NCBI GenBank assembly: GCA_029558435.1
Contig: JAKQEZ010000666.1
Coordinates: 1-8,028 of the forward strand
DNA length: 8,028 nucleotides
Direction: 5' to 3'
Source: Bacteroidota bacterium
GTDB lineage: Bacteria > Bacteroidota > Bacteroidia > Flavobacteriales > Crocinitomicaceae
Position 1 is the stretch's first letter, and each line of letters starts with the position of its first letter. The notes below the pieces were generated by a model. The model was not told the DNA's origin and searched no databases. It saw nothing but the letters and a program-made list of their open reading frames with translations. Below, piece after piece: positions 7,225 to 8,028 of this stretch. A program made the translations under genes and the position numbers.

Positions 7225-7257
7225 ATGAACGACAAGACAATAAAGAATAAATTGTGA
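7225..7257 (+). other. Ten-codon reading frame overlapping the next gene's GTG start (possible leader peptide)
   Basis: ATG at 7225 opens a frame for MNDKTIKNKL, and its TGA at 7255-7257 overlaps the GTG at 7254 (GTGA). It lies downstream of an A/C-rich stretch that looks like a leader. It could couple translation into the hydrolase gene or be the left-over start of a former gene. There is no direct evidence that it is translated. Confidence 0.25.
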
Positions 7258-8028
7258 AAAAAAAGACTTTAAAGAAAATTATGTGGATTACAATTTTAAT
7301 TTTGGCACTTATAATGCTTATAGCCGTGTTGATTCTGAACCAATCGAAATTTGGTAAAAATCCTGATGGCAACAGTAAGGAAAAAATCAAAACCTCCAAG
7401 AACTTTAAAGATGGTGAGTTTAAGAATTTATCACCAACGCCGGTCTTTTCTGCTGATGGAAGTGTTTTTATGGAAGCGATAAATTTCTTCCTCACAAAAG
7501 TAGAACATCGGCATCCTGACGATTCCATACCTTTCATTAAAACCGACCTGAAAAACTTAGACCCCAATACCGAAGCATTGGTTTGGTTAGGACATTCTTC
7601 TTATTTCATTCAATTGGAAGGTAAGAAAATACTTGTTGACCCTGTTTTAAGTGGCTATGCTGCTCCGTTTGAATCCATGAATAAAGCATTTAAGGGAAGT
7701 GACTGGTATAAAGCAGATAATATTCCCGACATTGATTATTTATTTATTAGTCACGATCACTACGACCATTTGGATTATGAGACTGTAATAAAATTAAAAG
7801 ACAGAATAAAACAAGTCATTTGTCCTTTGGGAGTTGGTTCACACTTTGAACATTGGGGCTACGACAAGGAACGGATAACAGAGCTTGATTGGTATGAGAA
7901 AGCCCAACTAAATACAGATTGGGAAATACATGCTACACCTGCACGACACTTTTCGGGCAGGGGACTGAAAAGAAATAAGACACTTTGGGCTTCCTTTGTT
8001 CTAAAAACGCCCAAAAAGACGCTATATA
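7254..8028 (+). CDS. Membrane-anchored metallo-beta-lactamase-fold hydrolase (RomA/NAPE-PLD/UlaG-like), 3' end outside window
   Basis: Seen: 258 residues, open to the window end. With GTG at 7254 the protein begins MKKKTLKKI followed by a hydrophobic helix (about 10-28), a signal anchor; an in-frame TAA at 7248-7250 bars any earlier start. ATG at 7281 would lose the basic residues, so GTG is preferred. The MBL fold begins near 108: ALVWLGHSSYFIQLEG (108-123), ILVDPVL (126-132), then the metal site HDHYDH (167-172) and a further His232 in TPARHFSGRG (228-237). Known: the Lactamase_B_2 families with WLGHSS and TPARHxSGR are metal-dependent hydrolases related to NAPE phospholipase D, RomA and UlaG; substrates are mostly unknown in bacteria. 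It is probably anchored with the catalytic domain outside the inner membrane (inferred). It is separated from zorD by over 300 bases and is not obviously part of the defence operon. A beta-lactamase activity is not implied. Confidence 0.85.
   Translation, partial: MKKKTLKKIMWITILILALIMLIAVLILNQSKFGKNPDGNSKEKIKTSKNFKDGEFKNLSPTPVFSADGSVFMEAINFFLTKVEHRHPDDSIPFIKTDLKNLDPNTEALVWLGHSSYFIQLEGKKILVDPVLSGYAAPFESMNKAFKGSDWYKADNIPDIDYLFISHDHYDHLDYETVIKLKDRIKQVICPLGVGSHFEHWGYDKERITELDWYEKAQLNTDWEIHATPARHFSGRGLKRNKTLWASFVLKTPKKTLY

Larger units (their letters stand above)
6936..7253. other. Palindrome-rich intergenic region between zorD and the next gene
   Basis: This 318-base stretch holds no convincing gene. 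It contains two large imperfect palindromes, an 11-bp direct repeat, and the core AACGTTA twice (6980-6986 and 7187-7192 region). Its G+C content is visibly higher than that of the upstream operon. After each palindrome there is an ACGCAC (7019-7024 and 7209-7214) followed by a short A/C-rich stretch and an ATG (7026 and 7225), as if a similar unit occurs twice. I see no tRNA and no classic rho-independent terminator (no T-run after either stem). Confidence 0.7.

Noticed and set aside
7190..7567. 125-codon open frame on the minus strand
   Set aside because: It lies antisense to the start of the hydrolase gene, whose + frame has clear MBL motifs; its Cys/Phe/Ser-rich composition is typical of an antisense shadow.
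7254..8028. Fifth component of the defence system
   Set aside because: It is over 300 bases from zorD across two palindromes, has its own start region, and belongs to a family common outside defence loci.

Overview
The window is AT-rich in its coding parts. Its proteins are rich in Lys, Asn, Ile and Glu, and no start has a strong Shine-Dalgarno sequence. Together with the style of the last gene (a membrane-anchored metallo-beta-lactamase-fold hydrolase) and the palindrome-rich intergenic DNA, this suggests a member of the Bacteroidota. The assignment rests on composition and style only; there is no marker gene in the window.

Bases 10-6935 are one tightly packed four-gene operon on the + strand. 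I read it as a complete Zorya type I anti-phage defence system. The order is zorB (MotB/OmpA-like stator protein), zorA (MotA/ExbB-like motor protein with a long helical tail), zorC (EH_Signature protein) and zorD (SNF2-family helicase with a C-terminal Mrr-type nuclease domain). zorB/zorA and zorC/zorD overlap by ATGA, and only 1 nt separates zorA from zorC, so the four are almost certainly co-transcribed and translationally coupled. The first two genes are in the order B-A, whereas the described type I systems I recall run A-B-C-D. In the published model for E. coli Zorya, ZorA and ZorB form a proton-driven, peptidoglycan-anchored inner-membrane motor that senses envelope disturbance during phage entry. 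Its cytoplasmic tail then passes the signal to ZorC and ZorD, which bind and degrade invading DNA. The ion-path, peptidoglycan-binding, EH, helicase and nuclease residues are all recognisable here, so the system looks intact.

Bases 6936-7253 hold no convincing gene. They contain two consecutive large imperfect palindromes (6950-7012 and 7063-7196). The first is flanked by an 11-bp direct repeat. The second has an outer box, an asymmetric bulge and a long inner stem, which is reminiscent of, but does not match, an integron attC site. The region is visibly richer in G+C than the defence genes and may be the boundary of the acquired block.

Bases 7254-8028 are the 5' part of a membrane-anchored RomA/NAPE-PLD/UlaG-like metallo-beta-lactamase-fold hydrolase, cut off by the window end. 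A 10-codon reading frame sits directly in front of it and overlaps its GTG start.
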